A DNA stretch of 64,000 bases from the NCBI GenBank assembly GCA_008690995.1, contig VRMN01000002.1:868001-932000 (forward strand). Direction: 5' to 3'. Source of the DNA: Porphyridium purpureum (Eukaryota > Rhodophyta > Bangiophyceae > Porphyridiales > Porphyridiaceae). Below, in pieces: positions 17,719 to 26,879 of the stretch. The position numbers and the translations under genes are program-made. A model generated the notes under the pieces. That model made no database searches and had not been told where the DNA came from. It worked only from the letters and a program-made list of their open reading frames with translations. Numbering within the stretch: the first letter of the stretch is position 1; each line of letters opens with the position of its first letter.

Positions 17719-19389
17719 TCACAGGGCTTCCTGGAAGCGGCTCAGGCGTCTCCAACCCTTGCCATCCCACATTTGTAGTTCGATGCAAAGCCTCTTGAAG
17801 GCACGCATCCAGGTCTTCTCCATGTTGAAAAGCACGCCGTCCACCAGAATCACGATGCGTTTCTTCCATTCTCGATCATAGAGGGCGCTGGGCGCCGTTT
17901 CAGCCACGAACCCGATTGTATCAATCACCTCTTCGTCGTCATGCGCCACAGCGTCGGTAAGCTCGCGTAGGTCGTAAGACACAGCGGCAACGCTACTCGG
18001 AACAAAATGAGATACCCCAACAAGCGCCGAGATAGATGAATCGATGGCTGAATACTGAGCATCCCACCTGTCTGCTGAAATGGTGCTTATAGCATTGTTG
18101 CGCGTGTGTTGCCGCTCGATACGCATCTTTCGTTTTTCCTCGAGCCATCTTTCAAAGCTGCCAAGCGACTCGCTTTGAGGACGCGACGGAGCAAGCATTT
18201 TCAGATTTCTCACAGCCTTGTGCGTCGAGGATGCGGTCAAAAGTAATCCACTCGCCGTGACTACTCCGACTGCGGCTTTGGTCAGCACGACCGCGCCAAG
18301 AGCAGAGAGAAAAACCGTGCCGCCAAGCACCGCTCCTGCGCCCCATGTTGCGGGGAGCACCCACTGCGTGTCAACGCCAACGTTCGCGGCCGTTTCGGCG
18401 CTTTTCGGATGGCGCGGGATCTCTTTGTGGCTTGTGCGAGATGGGGCGGTGCGCTTCTCACTCGCCATGGCCCGCGGCAAAAGAGCCGCGATCGACTTGA
18501 CTGGCCCAATGGCGTAGACCTCGATATCGCGCCTGCCGCGCTGCACTATTTTGGCGACAGTTTGAACATTCGGAGACCTCGGCGTGTCCGGCTGCAGTCT
18601 CTTGCGAAGACCGTCCTTGTACTGGAGCTTTGCCGTTCGGTTCTCCTTCTCATACTGCATGGGCAAGGATCGGCTCTCAGAGGACACGGATGGCTGCCAT
18701 CGAAACCCTTTCAATCGCTTCAAAGGGTGGTTGTCACGAGGGACAGGGGCGAGATGCTGAAGCGTCTCTGAAACCGACTCGGCCATTCGCGCAAGTATGA
18801 GGCCAGATTGTTGGAGTGGGTTTGGGACTTCGGCAGGACGCCCACCACCCGTTCCTCCGGCTGCTAGATCTGAGACTGAATCCCGATTCTTCGGCGTCGA
18901 TCGAACACCAGGGAGCACTAGCTTGGCCCGCTGCTGAATCTCCGAAGCTGAGTACAGGGTCAAGTCGATGAGGAATTCCACTTCGGTCGAGAACTCGCGC
19001 GCAACTGTCGCCACCCTTTCCCGCATCGTGATGGCCAGCTGGAACGCTGCCTCTAAGCTCTGACTCTTTATGCGTCCATCCGAGTCCGTGCCTGGGCTTC
19101 CTACTGATGTGGCGCTCCCCGCTGACCGACGCGATGGCTCATCCGCGCTGTGAGTTGCGCCCGGCCGCGCATAATGCACCTCATAGCCATCATCTCCCTG
19201 TCCATGCAGACGCACCACAAACTCACCACGCACGCGCCCGCACGCATGTTTACCTTGTCGAAGACGCGAGCGAGCTACCACGAACGTCGGAGGCACGTCG
19301 CCACATGACGCCTGTGTCCGTGGTCGCACACACACTGACACCTGACCCGCCTCCAGGCCTCCCGCGCCGCCGACCAGCGACACAAACAT
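17719..19389 (-). CDS. Uncharacterised membrane protein, possibly plastid-targeted
   Basis: 556 aa from the ATG at 19389 (MFVSLVGGAGGLEAGQ); the frame extends upstream only to a GTG. The N-terminal 70 residues are rich in Arg, Val, Gly and Cys, with Phe at position 2, so plastid import is possible. Residues ~110-190 form amphipathic helices (LEAAFQLAITMRERVATVAREF). Near residue 350 two hydrophobic segments sit close together (VLPATWGAGAVLGGTVFLSAL and VLTKAAVGVVTASGLLLTA), suggesting a helical hairpin in the membrane. The C terminus (KKRIVILVDGVLFNMEKTWM, WDGKGWRRLSRFQEAL) is well ordered. I do not recognise a family. Confidence 0.65.
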   Translation of the reverse strand: MFVSLVGGAGGLEAGQVSVCVRPRTQASCGDVPPTFVVARSRLRQGKHACGRVRGEFVVRLHGQGDDGYEVHYARPGATHSADEPSRRSAGSATSVGSPGTDSDGRIKSQSLEAAFQLAITMRERVATVAREFSTEVEFLIDLTLYSASEIQQRAKLVLPGVRSTPKNRDSVSDLAAGGTGGGRPAEVPNPLQQSGLILARMAESVSETLQHLAPVPRDNHPLKRLKGFRWQPSVSSESRSLPMQYEKENRTAKLQYKDGLRKRLQPDTPRSPNVQTVAKIVQRGRRDIEVYAIGPVKSIAALLPRAMASEKRTAPSRTSHKEIPRHPKSAETAANVGVDTQWVLPATWGAGAVLGGTVFLSALGAVVLTKAAVGVVTASGLLLTASSTHKAVRNLKMLAPSRPQSESLGSFERWLEEKRKMRIERQHTRNNAISTISADRWDAQYSAIDSSISALVGVSHFVPSSVAAVSYDLRELTDAVAHDDEEVIDTIGFVAETAPSALYDREWKKRIVILVDGVLFNMEKTWMRAFKRLCIELQMWDGKGWRRLSRFQEAL

Positions 19390-19856
19390 TTTGTGCGGCG
19401 CGGTCAAGGCCACACCGACGCTGAGCACGGCGCTGATGACACTCGTTGAGAAACGTCACGCGCCTCTCCTGCCTGTTCTGCCGGCTGCCTTTATGCAGTC
19501 AGCTTTCAACAGCAAAGTTCAAAAGCGTGAAACGGGAGATGCAGGGGGTACAGCGTGCGAGTCGCTGTACGTTTTGTCCGGACATTTCGCTGCGCCACTG
19601 CGAACCGACAACCCAACCAGCACGTTTATCAGTCCAAGCATTAAGCATCCAACTTGTCCGAGCCGCATTCGCTGCGCAACTCCTCACGTGACCAACCACG
19701 CTCCGCGTCACGCTTCATGCGCAGGTCGCACACCACCAGACTCGTACTCCCACGCTCTCGCCCGATGCCCAACAATCGCACCTCCCAACCTGCAGGTGCC
19801 TATCGGTTGGTTGTTGCCGGTTTAACAGTTCCCGGTTCATGGCTAACCGAAAGCCG
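19390..19856. other. Intergenic with GGTTAAC-rich low-complexity stretch
   Basis: 467 bp upstream of the unknown membrane protein and downstream of adenine deaminase. The last 70 bases (about 19800-19870) are built of diverged GGTT/AACC words (TCGGTTGG, CCGGTTTAAC, GGCTAACCGAAAGCCG, GCCGTTAACC), like the motif cluster at 11.95-12.1 kb. No gene supported. Confidence 0.45.
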
Positions 19857-20930
19857 TTAAGCCGTTAACCGACCTGCCACTGTTTCATGAATTGGCGCTC
19901 GCTGCACCGCATCAAGCTGTTGCTCGAGCGCGAGCTTGTGTGCTGCAGGTAGCAAGGAAGCTTGGATGGCATTGCGCAGAAGCGTGTGGATGACGCGCTG
20001 ATCGACAAAGTCAAACGCTCGGATGACTGCCTCGAAATTGTCATTGATGTACCCGCCAAAGTAGGCTGGGTCGTCGCTGTTGATGGTCACACACAGGCCC
20101 GCGTCAAGCATGTCGCGAAGCGGCAGCTCGGCCACAACAGCCACCACGCCCAATTTCAGGTTGGACAGAGGGCAAACGGTCAGTGGGATGCGCGCGTCCG
20201 CAAGGCGCTTCATGACCATTGGGTCATCTACACATCGAATGCCGTGGTCGATGCGGCGACATTGCAGCAGGTCAAGCGCCTCACTTATGTATTCGGCGGG
20301 GCCTTCTTCGCCCGCATGCGCCACGCAGTCCAGGCCGAGACCCCGAGCGTGCTCGTACACGCGCTGGAAAAGGTGTGGCGGAAATCCCCGTTCTGAACTG
20401 TCCAGACCCACTGCTTGAATCGAATCCACGAACGGCTTGGCAAGATTCAATGTGGTAATCGCGTCTTCCTCCGGCAAATGGCGTAAAAAGCACATGATCA
20501 GTAGTACCGACATCCCAAACTCGGTCTGCGCGTTCCGGATCGCCCGTAGAAATCCACCCATAAATACCTCGAATGGAATGCGTCTCTGTAAATGTGTCTG
20601 CGGGTCAAAAAAGATTTCGGCGTGTACCACATGTTCGTCACGACATTTCGCCAAATATCTCGACATCAGCTCGTAAAAGTCGTCCTCATCCTGCAAGACC
20701 CGCGCGCCGAGATAGTAGATGTCCAGAAAACTCTGCAGGTCCGTAAAGCTATACGCAGCGCGGAGCTCATGCACACTCTGGTACGGTGCCAAGTCTACGC
20801 CGTTCTTTGCTGCCAGCTTAAACACGAGCTCCGGCTCCAACGTGCCTTCTATGTGAACATGCAGCTCGACCTTTGGTGCCGCACGCGCATATGCGATCGC
20901 ACGCGCCACGCGCTCTTCGTCTGCATTCAT
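19857..20930 (-). CDS. Adenine deaminase (Aah1-type, adenosine-deaminase fold)
   Basis: 357 aa. It has the amidohydrolase zinc motif VELHVHIEGTLEPE at the N terminus, FFDPQTHLQR, GLDSSERGFPPHLFQ, the catalytic VAHAGEEGP, CPLSNLKLG and NSDDPAYFGGYINDNF. The SSE...FPP and DPAYFGGY signatures separate fungal/bacterial adenine deaminases from true adenosine deaminases. The enzyme converts adenine to hypoxanthine for purine salvage. Length is normal (about 340-350 aa). It overlaps no neighbour and diverges from the large glycosidase-like gene, whose start is 86 bp away. Confidence 0.9.
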   Translation of the reverse strand: MNADEERVARAIAYARAAPKVELHVHIEGTLEPELVFKLAAKNGVDLAPYQSVHELRAAYSFTDLQSFLDIYYLGARVLQDEDDFYELMSRYLAKCRDEHVVHAEIFFDPQTHLQRRIPFEVFMGGFLRAIRNAQTEFGMSVLLIMCFLRHLPEEDAITTLNLAKPFVDSIQAVGLDSSERGFPPHLFQRVYEHARGLGLDCVAHAGEEGPAEYISEALDLLQCRRIDHGIRCVDDPMVMKRLADARIPLTVCPLSNLKLGVVAVVAELPLRDMLDAGLCVTINSDDPAYFGGYINDNFEAVIRAFDFVDQRVIHTLLRNAIQASLLPAAHKLALEQQLDAVQRAPIHETVAGRLTA

Positions 20931-21016
20931 GATTTGGTGTTGTCCTCCTTCTCTGGTCTAACATTTGTTGAAACTCCGCAAACTCCTCGACGATCGCCGG
21001 TACTCCGCGCACTCGG

Positions 21017-24000
21017 ATGCAGAGCGAGTCACGGGAAATGATGGCTGCGGATCGCGACGAGGAGACGGTCGCGCTTCTCCCGGAGCCTGAGACAGATCGA
21101 GTGCGTGACGATCACCGTCCCACTTGTAGGTTTGAACGTCTACGCACGATACGGAATGGCGCATATGTAGTTGGCGTGCTGGTTCTTCTTGCGGTGGTAG
21201 GAGGCGGCGTGCGGTATTCGAAAGTGCCCGAGCGGCAAGGAGCAATAGCGAAATGGAGCCGCAATAACGAGCTGGCAAAGTGGAGACGTCCAAACGGTAT
21301 TTACGTCATTCCTGATTTCACAGCCGTGAGTGTGGAAAGTCTGCAGCTGCACGGTGAGCAGCGTGTGCTGATGGGCTGCGATGCGAGCATCAAGGTCAGC
21401 AGTAGTGTTCGAATACATGGCAACGTGGTATTTGAGTCCCTTGCGCGTGCAGAAAGAATTGCTCTCAGTCCAGGGGATTGCCAAACCTGGAACGGTATTA
21501 AAGCTGTCGCTGCATCGGTGGAAATATCTGGCGCATCAGTGCGTCATGTGGGCGCATCGTTCGCGGCATTGACAGTCATTGATGCGGTTCAAGTCAATGT
21601 TCGGAACAGCTCACTTACCTTCTGTGAACAGGATGGGCTTGTCGTACAGGACTCGGACAACGTGCACATTTCAAATTCGACCTTTTCGGACATCGTCGGG
21701 ATTGCAGTGAAACTCGTGTACTATGGCGGAACAAACCATGCCACCGCCCAGATTGAAAGATGCAGCATCGGCCCGGTGCACGAAAACGATTTCAGTGCGA
21801 TATACGTCCAGGTGGCACCACTTCTCACACCGCTGCTTGTGATCCGCAACAATACGATTCGAACGCACGGAACTAGAGGCATATCGGTCATTCAGCACGT
21901 TGAACTTGAAGGCGCTCTTCCGGCGCTTCAGAACCATGCTCTTGTTGATATATCGTACAACCACATTTCACATTGCCGTCGTGGAGCCTTGAGAATTTTT
22001 AACTTGGCTGGGCGGATTGCATTCAACGTAATCGAGCACAATTATTTGGACACCGCGAAGAAGTTACAATGGTGGGGCCTTCTCCAGACTTTGTCCGAGA
22101 ACATGCAGGGCATATGCGTCGCGGGAGGATTGAGTCTCGAGAGCAATTTGATGCGCGTCTATGCCAATGAATTCATGAACAACACAGTTTTGGTCTCAAG
22201 AAGAAAAGACAAGGCGCTTGCACTGCCAGCTCATCTGTGCACAAGGACCATGCCAAACATGCGCATTACACCCTATTTTGGGTCTCGCTACCACCATATC
22301 ACGGGCTACTTTGTGGATGGAATCGAAGTACACCACAACCGATTCATCTCGCAGGCAAGCACAAAAGCAAAAAGCGACGGTAGTGGCGATTTCGTTTGGG
22401 CAGCCGTGGCCATAATGAGCGGAAATGTGACCTTCCAGTACAACCATCTGTTTTTGTCGTCGCTTTGCACTGCGACGCAGTCTTCAATACGTGGTGTTCT
22501 GGACTGTCGATACAACTACTGGGGTGGCCACGATCCGTTCGCCATTGGTATCTGTGGAATGTCTATCAGCGATCCAGAGTTGAAAGCACAGCAAGAAAGC
22601 TCACGTCAGAGGGTGATGACACTTCCGGTTCTGCTGTCAAAGGAGCCTGTAAATGCTGAAGTTCGCTTTTTTGAGCTGAAGGACGATACAGAATCCAGCG
22701 CTATGGGAGCATACGTGCCGAGAGCTCACGCCAAAGGAGATAGCACGATATTGATGGATTTATCACGTGCTTCTCATTCTACTGTGTATGGTATGAACCA
22801 GGCTGCCCTGGATGAGGACCGTCCGTCAAGGTACCGATCCCTTCTGAAGCGGTTGCGTCCAAAATCGGAAAGGCCCATTTCAAAGTCCCCTGAATCATGG
22901 AGTATTGTACGCATGGGAGGTTTCTTACTCACTTTGGAGTATCCTGGTCTTCTGCCGACCTCACGATCTGCACCTAGCCAAACGCTGATGATTGAAATTC
23001 GGCGTGTGCTTTTTAGAGTGGTATATACACGCGCCGTGCTGAAATCACTCCGTAAGGCCAGGAAGAAGCTTTCAGCATTTGATGTGGTCGTATCTGCATG
23101 GAAAATACCGTACGATTATGTCAGTATTTGGGATCGACAATTCATAGAGCCAAGTCTCGTCCGCCATGCGGCATTGTACTTTGCAGTATCTTTGCACATT
23201 ATGCATGAAAATGGTGCCAACGTGGAGTTTGTTGAAGCCTTGAATGAACCGGATGGAAGGTGGGGCACAGTCATTCCGCCGGCTTCGATGGGAGCTTTTC
23301 TTATTTACTTGCATGATGCGATGCGCTTTCTCATGGGCAGGAAGGATGAGCGCGACCAGAGCAATTCCGCAATGTATCAGGGAGTTCCCAAGATCCTTGC
23401 ACCAGGAAGCTCGCAGATGGTGACACAGGACCGCGGGTTTCAAGGACTTTCTGCGAAAAACTACATTGAGGCTCTAGACAGCCAGCAGCCAAAGCTACCT
23501 CACTTGCTGATGTCACCAAGTCATGACATCAAACGAGCAAGCGAGGTCATTTTTGGTCTTTCCTTCCATTCATGGGATGACGTGTATCTTGCGTGGGAGC
23601 AAGAGCAAGTCTTTGATCTCGCGCTTCAGCGCGTTCGCAAGCTGCTTGCAAGCACAGCATCCTTATCCGCGAAGCCGATGTTCATCACTGAATGGGGTTT
23701 GAAATCACCAATGCTGTTGGTTTCTGACGCGGTAGGCTGCCGCGAGCAGCAGCGGCAGCGCGGATACTGGATGCGCTTGTACTCCGTGTCGCCCGAATTT
23801 GGGGATGGCGGATGTGACGAGCGTACGCCCTGGAGCCCTGCGTATCCAACGTGTGCTTCGTATCCAGCCAATGGCGCGTCTGTACCCGAACTTGTGGAGT
23901 CGCAGGAATTGTCTCCACTGATCGTGCCGCGCTACATGTCGCGCATGCTCCTCATGATCAACCACAAAGTGGACGTCGCGCTTTTCTGGGAATTGGCAGA

Positions 24001-24613
24001 CGCAGAGCATGCCAAAAGTGGCTGGGGCATGTTTGACCGAATGGATCACATGAAGCCGTTTGGTTTCGTCTTCAAGGCGTTCACAGACCGCATTCCAAAA
24101 GGCTCGTTGAACATTGATAGAACATGGAACGATTCAGCAGCAGTACTGGCGGCCATTACCGTGGAGCGACGAGATACGGTCGTGCTGGCTGTGGCGAACC
24201 CGACCCCGTTCGACCTGGACAGGCAAATAGTCATGGACCATGCGAGCTGGCGCTGGATAGAGATTGTTTCCTACGTGGCTGCAGAAACTCTGGTCACCGA
24301 TACGCAAGGCAATGGCTCTCACAGCGTTCGTCTCGTGGGGCAGCTGTGCTACTCTGGATGGCAGTCGATCTCCGCGAGCCGCGACGCAACACGAACTGTC
24401 ACCAGCGGCAAATCGACAGTCGTTCAGTGGCTATCTTCGCAGCACGAGCTGCATCTCCGCGTGCCCGGATTTTCAGTCACCATTGTCCGTCTGTCTGCTG
24501 CCAAACGCCCTCCGCGCGCTGAACGCAAGACATGCACGCGCGTGGTGGATGCCGCGCTGCTCGCCAATCCCAACTTGCGCGTGACGCACATTCCTCAACT
24601 CGGAGGGTGCTAG
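21017..24613 (+). CDS. Type II membrane protein: parallel beta-helix plus glycoside-hydrolase-like domain
   Basis: 1198 aa. A short acidic cytosolic tail is followed by one transmembrane helix (about residues 49-65), giving a type II topology as in Golgi enzymes. Residues ~75-540 are repetitive with Asn-ladder features (VRNNSLTF-like turns, NVHISNSTFSDI, VDISYNHISHC, IAFNVIEHNYLD), typical of right-handed parallel beta-helices. Residues ~610-1050 look like a clan GH-A (beta/alpha)8 glycosidase: EALNEPDGRW gives a candidate acid/base at Glu744, and FITEWGLKSP gives a candidate nucleophile at Glu892, 148 residues later. A beta-sandwich-like tail follows. I cannot assign a CAZy family. A role in building or trimming cell-wall or extracellular polysaccharide is inferred. 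Confidence 0.75.
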   Translation: MQSESREMMAADRDEETVALLPEPETDRVRDDHRPTCRFERLRTIRNGAYVVGVLVLLAVVGGGVRYSKVPERQGAIAKWSRNNELAKWRRPNGIYVIPDFTAVSVESLQLHGEQRVLMGCDASIKVSSSVRIHGNVVFESLARAERIALSPGDCQTWNGIKAVAASVEISGASVRHVGASFAALTVIDAVQVNVRNSSLTFCEQDGLVVQDSDNVHISNSTFSDIVGIAVKLVYYGGTNHATAQIERCSIGPVHENDFSAIYVQVAPLLTPLLVIRNNTIRTHGTRGISVIQHVELEGALPALQNHALVDISYNHISHCRRGALRIFNLAGRIAFNVIEHNYLDTAKKLQWWGLLQTLSENMQGICVAGGLSLESNLMRVYANEFMNNTVLVSRRKDKALALPAHLCTRTMPNMRITPYFGSRYHHITGYFVDGIEVHHNRFISQASTKAKSDGSGDFVWAAVAIMSGNVTFQYNHLFLSSLCTATQSSIRGVLDCRYNYWGGHDPFAIGICGMSISDPELKAQQESSRQRVMTLPVLLSKEPVNAEVRFFELKDDTESSAMGAYVPRAHAKGDSTILMDLSRASHSTVYGMNQAALDEDRPSRYRSLLKRLRPKSERPISKSPESWSIVRMGGFLLTLEYPGLLPTSRSAPSQTLMIEIRRVLFRVVYTRAVLKSLRKARKKLSAFDVVVSAWKIPYDYVSIWDRQFIEPSLVRHAALYFAVSLHIMHENGANVEFVEALNEPDGRWGTVIPPASMGAFLIYLHDAMRFLMGRKDERDQSNSAMYQGVPKILAPGSSQMVTQDRGFQGLSAKNYIEALDSQQPKLPHLLMSPSHDIKRASEVIFGLSFHSWDDVYLAWEQEQVFDLALQRVRKLLASTASLSAKPMFITEWGLKSPMLLVSDAVGCREQQRQRGYWMRLYSVSPEFGDGGCDERTPWSPAYPTCASYPANGASVPELVESQELSPLIVPRYMSRMLLMINHKVDVALFWELADAEHAKSGWGMFDRMDHMKPFGFVFKAFTDRIPKGSLNIDRTWNDSAAVLAAITVERRDTVVLAVANPTPFDLDRQIVMDHASWRWIEIVSYVAAETLVTDTQGNGSHSVRLVGQLCYSGWQSISASRDATRTVTSGKSTVVQWLSSQHELHLRVPGFSVTIVRLSAAKRPPRAERKTCTRVVDAALLANPNLRVTHIPQLGGC

Positions 24614-24869
24614 GGTAGGGTTTCCACAAAACTCGAAACCCTAACCCAATGAGGTACAGTGTGTGTACAGTGGTTCATGGGAACCGAATCGTGCGACTCC
24701 TCGGAGATTGCATCGGATGGGAGGCGACGACGGGGAGGCGACGACGGTGAGGCGACGACGGGGAGGCGACTGCCAGACGCGTCGGAAGGAGAGGAGCAAA
24801 GAGAGCTGTCGGCAGAGAGAGAGAGAGTGTGTGTGGCGTGGTGGCCGACAGAAGAAAGACTGTGCGAAG
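24614..24869. promoter_or_regulatory. Promoter/5'UTR of Rieske gene: telo-box hairpin, GAGGCGACGACGG repeats, (GA)n
   Basis: Immediately after the upstream stop codon is an inverted repeat, GGGTAGGGTTTC ... GAAACCCTAACCC (24615-24647), holding telomere-like AAACCCTAA. GAGGTACAGT follows at 24651-24660. A minisatellite of about four copies of GAGGCGACGACGG lies at 24721-24770, and GAGAGAGAGAGTGTGTGTG at 24818-24836. The ATG is at 24870. Confidence 0.5.
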
Positions 24870-25304
24870 ATGGCGTTTGTGGGATGTGTCAGTGGTCTGA
24901 AGGCTGCGCAGACAAAGCGCGCGCCGCGGGTGTGCGAAGTGAAGATGGCGTGGACGCCGGTGACGACCAAGGACGAAATTGACGCCGCGGGCGGATTCAC
25001 CGTGGTCAAGACCGCCGGGAAGAAAGTGCTGATTAAGGAACTGGATGGGCAGCTGTACGCAGTGTCAAACAAGTGCAGCCATCTGGGGTTGCCCATTGAG
25101 GGCAAGATCCTCAAGGCCAAGTTCAGCGACACGTGCGTCACCTGCGCCGCACACGGCTCCCAGTTTGATATTAAGACGGGTGAGGTCGTCGAGTGGTGCC
25201 CGACCATTCCGAACTGGGCGGGCTTTGCCAAGGCTAAGCCGGCACCGCTGCCAACGTTTCCCGTGCGCATCTCCGGCAACGGACAGGTCGAAATTGACGT
25301 TTGA
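24870..25304 (+). CDS. Plastid Rieske [2Fe-2S] ferredoxin-like protein
   Basis: 144 aa from the ATG at 24870 (MAFVGCVSGLKAAQTK), whose first ~27 residues resemble a red-algal transit peptide. The remaining ~115 residues are one bacterial-type Rieske domain. The cluster motifs are NKCSHLG (Cys-X-His) and CAAHGSQFDIKTG (Cys-X2-His), with the second preceded by CVT. The C terminus PTFPVRISGNGQVEIDV is the usual closing strand. It is not cytochrome b6f PetC, because it has no membrane anchor and its Rieske box is of the ferredoxin or dioxygenase-component type. It probably transfers electrons to an unidentified plastid oxygenase. Confidence 0.85.
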   Translation: MAFVGCVSGLKAAQTKRAPRVCEVKMAWTPVTTKDEIDAAGGFTVVKTAGKKVLIKELDGQLYAVSNKCSHLGLPIEGKILKAKFSDTCVTCAAHGSQFDIKTGEVVEWCPTIPNWAGFAKAKPAPLPTFPVRISGNGQVEIDV

Positions 25305-25596
25305 AATCAGCAGAGCCACATTTTGTTGAGATAATTCGGATGCAAAACCGCGCTCTTCTTTCACAATAATCAAAGTACAACATCGATCTTTTCTACGACG
25401 ATGAATTGGGACAGTCGAGTACTTCGTCTGATGCTTTTCTCCTTACTTCTTGATCTGTCTGTTTGTTTTTATTTATTTTCTCTCTCTTGCACAACCGGTA
25501 ATACTGAAAGGAAGCACAAAGGCGTCCGTGCAACAGCTGTTTTCGCATGTCTACCAATCTCTACGGTCGAGACATTGTCTCGAACCCCATTCATCG

Positions 25597-26736
25597 TCAC
25601 CTTGCTTGATGCCAACTTGAGGCGTCTTCTGCCAATGCAGTGGCAGAAGCTACGAACAGTTTGCTGGAGCGGAACTGTTCCCCAACATTTTCGTTCAAGA
25701 CTTTCATAATCCACTCTGCTTGAAGCTCGCCACTGCATAAGCGAGCCTCAAATAGTCGTTCAGCAAGCACGCTCACTTTTTCCAGAGCGGCTGCCATTAG
25801 CAGCGTCTTCGGTCCGATGAGAGAGAGAATGCTGCTTGGACGCGCCTGTATTTCCGACATAGATCTAGACTCGATTTCTGACGCGAGCTTGAAGAGGCCC
25901 TGTTGGGGCGAACCAGCATGAGCCATCGTCCACCTGCGTCCCAGCTCCACTTCAAAATCACGCACGCGAGCCTGCAGCTGCCGGCGTCGAATCGCGTACA
26001 TCTGGCGGGTAAGCCGAAGACGCTTGAGTGTGCGTGGCTGCTCGGCAGAATCCCCGTCATTGTCGGTCTCCGTTTCATCACCATTCTGCGACGCGGCTGC
26101 CTCACGGGCATGTTTCGACGTCATCACTGGAGACTCTGTAGGTACCGAACAAGGATTCACGCCGCTCAAATTTAAGGCCACCATGTCTCCCGCTTCAGAA
26201 AGACCACTGCTGCGTCGTGATGCTCTCTTTGGCAAAGTAGAAGGGCGTTTGCTGGTAGTGCGGTTGCTGCTTGCGAAGTAAACATCTGCACCGATCGTCA
26301 AGATCGACTCACAGCCAAGCGCCTCGCCGTGCTGGGCGAGCTTTTGAAACGCGTCTGCGAATACGTGTTCCTGCTTGGACGCATGGAGCAGGCGTCGTTC
26401 ATTCACAACCCATTTTCGTGCACGCACGTCAGCGATGGCAAGCTGTAACGCCTTAATCACAGAATCCTTATGTTTCTTGCTGAGGGTGGTCGGATTGAAC
26501 AACTCGATCGATCGCTGTGAGAATACTCGCATCTGGTTCTTCGGCACCCACGAACCTTCATCGTTATCATTGTAGAAAAGCACCCAATACTTTCCCTTGT
26601 GCTTCCACTGCGGCGAGTCAAGCTTGTCAGACGTCCATGACGCGCCGTTCCTGGCAACAAGCGCTGGCCACCATGGAAATCCAGTAACATGGGCCCACAC
26701 AATCTGGCCAAAGACAACCTCGCGCGGCTCTTCCAT
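25597..26736 (-). CDS. PWWP-domain nuclear protein
   Basis: 379 aa from the ATG at 26736 (MEEPREVVFGQIVWAH). The frame stays open to 27285, but that part overlaps the divergent coiled-coil gene and lacks domain character. The PWWP domain occupies residues ~7-90: VWAHVTGFPWWPALV, then WVLFYNDNDEGSWVP. PWWP domains bind H3K36-methylated nucleosomes. A basic middle region (KRPSTLPKRASRRSS) and a C-terminal helical domain (about residues 240-379) follow; the latter resembles the helical bundles found behind PWWP in HDGF/LEDGF-like and plant proteins, but I cannot assign it. It shares a 143-bp bidirectional promoter with the gene at 26880. Confidence 0.8.
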   Translation of the reverse strand: MEEPREVVFGQIVWAHVTGFPWWPALVARNGASWTSDKLDSPQWKHKGKYWVLFYNDNDEGSWVPKNQMRVFSQRSIELFNPTTLSKKHKDSVIKALQLAIADVRARKWVVNERRLLHASKQEHVFADAFQKLAQHGEALGCESILTIGADVYFASSNRTTSKRPSTLPKRASRRSSGLSEAGDMVALNLSGVNPCSVPTESPVMTSKHAREAAASQNGDETETDNDGDSAEQPRTLKRLRLTRQMYAIRRRQLQARVRDFEVELGRRWTMAHAGSPQQGLFKLASEIESRSMSEIQARPSSILSLIGPKTLLMAAALEKVSVLAERLFEARLCSGELQAEWIMKVLNENVGEQFRSSKLFVASATALAEDASSWHQAR

Positions 26737-26879
26737 CCCACCGTTCTTGAGCCTCTCGGAACCGGCCCGACCTGACTGCGTCGCCTTCCTCTTGCTCGAA
26801 TTGACTTTTAACGAGCAGCATGCAAGAGTGCATGAGACGAAGAGGAGAAAGCCGTGGTTCAGAACGGCGAGTCGAAAAT

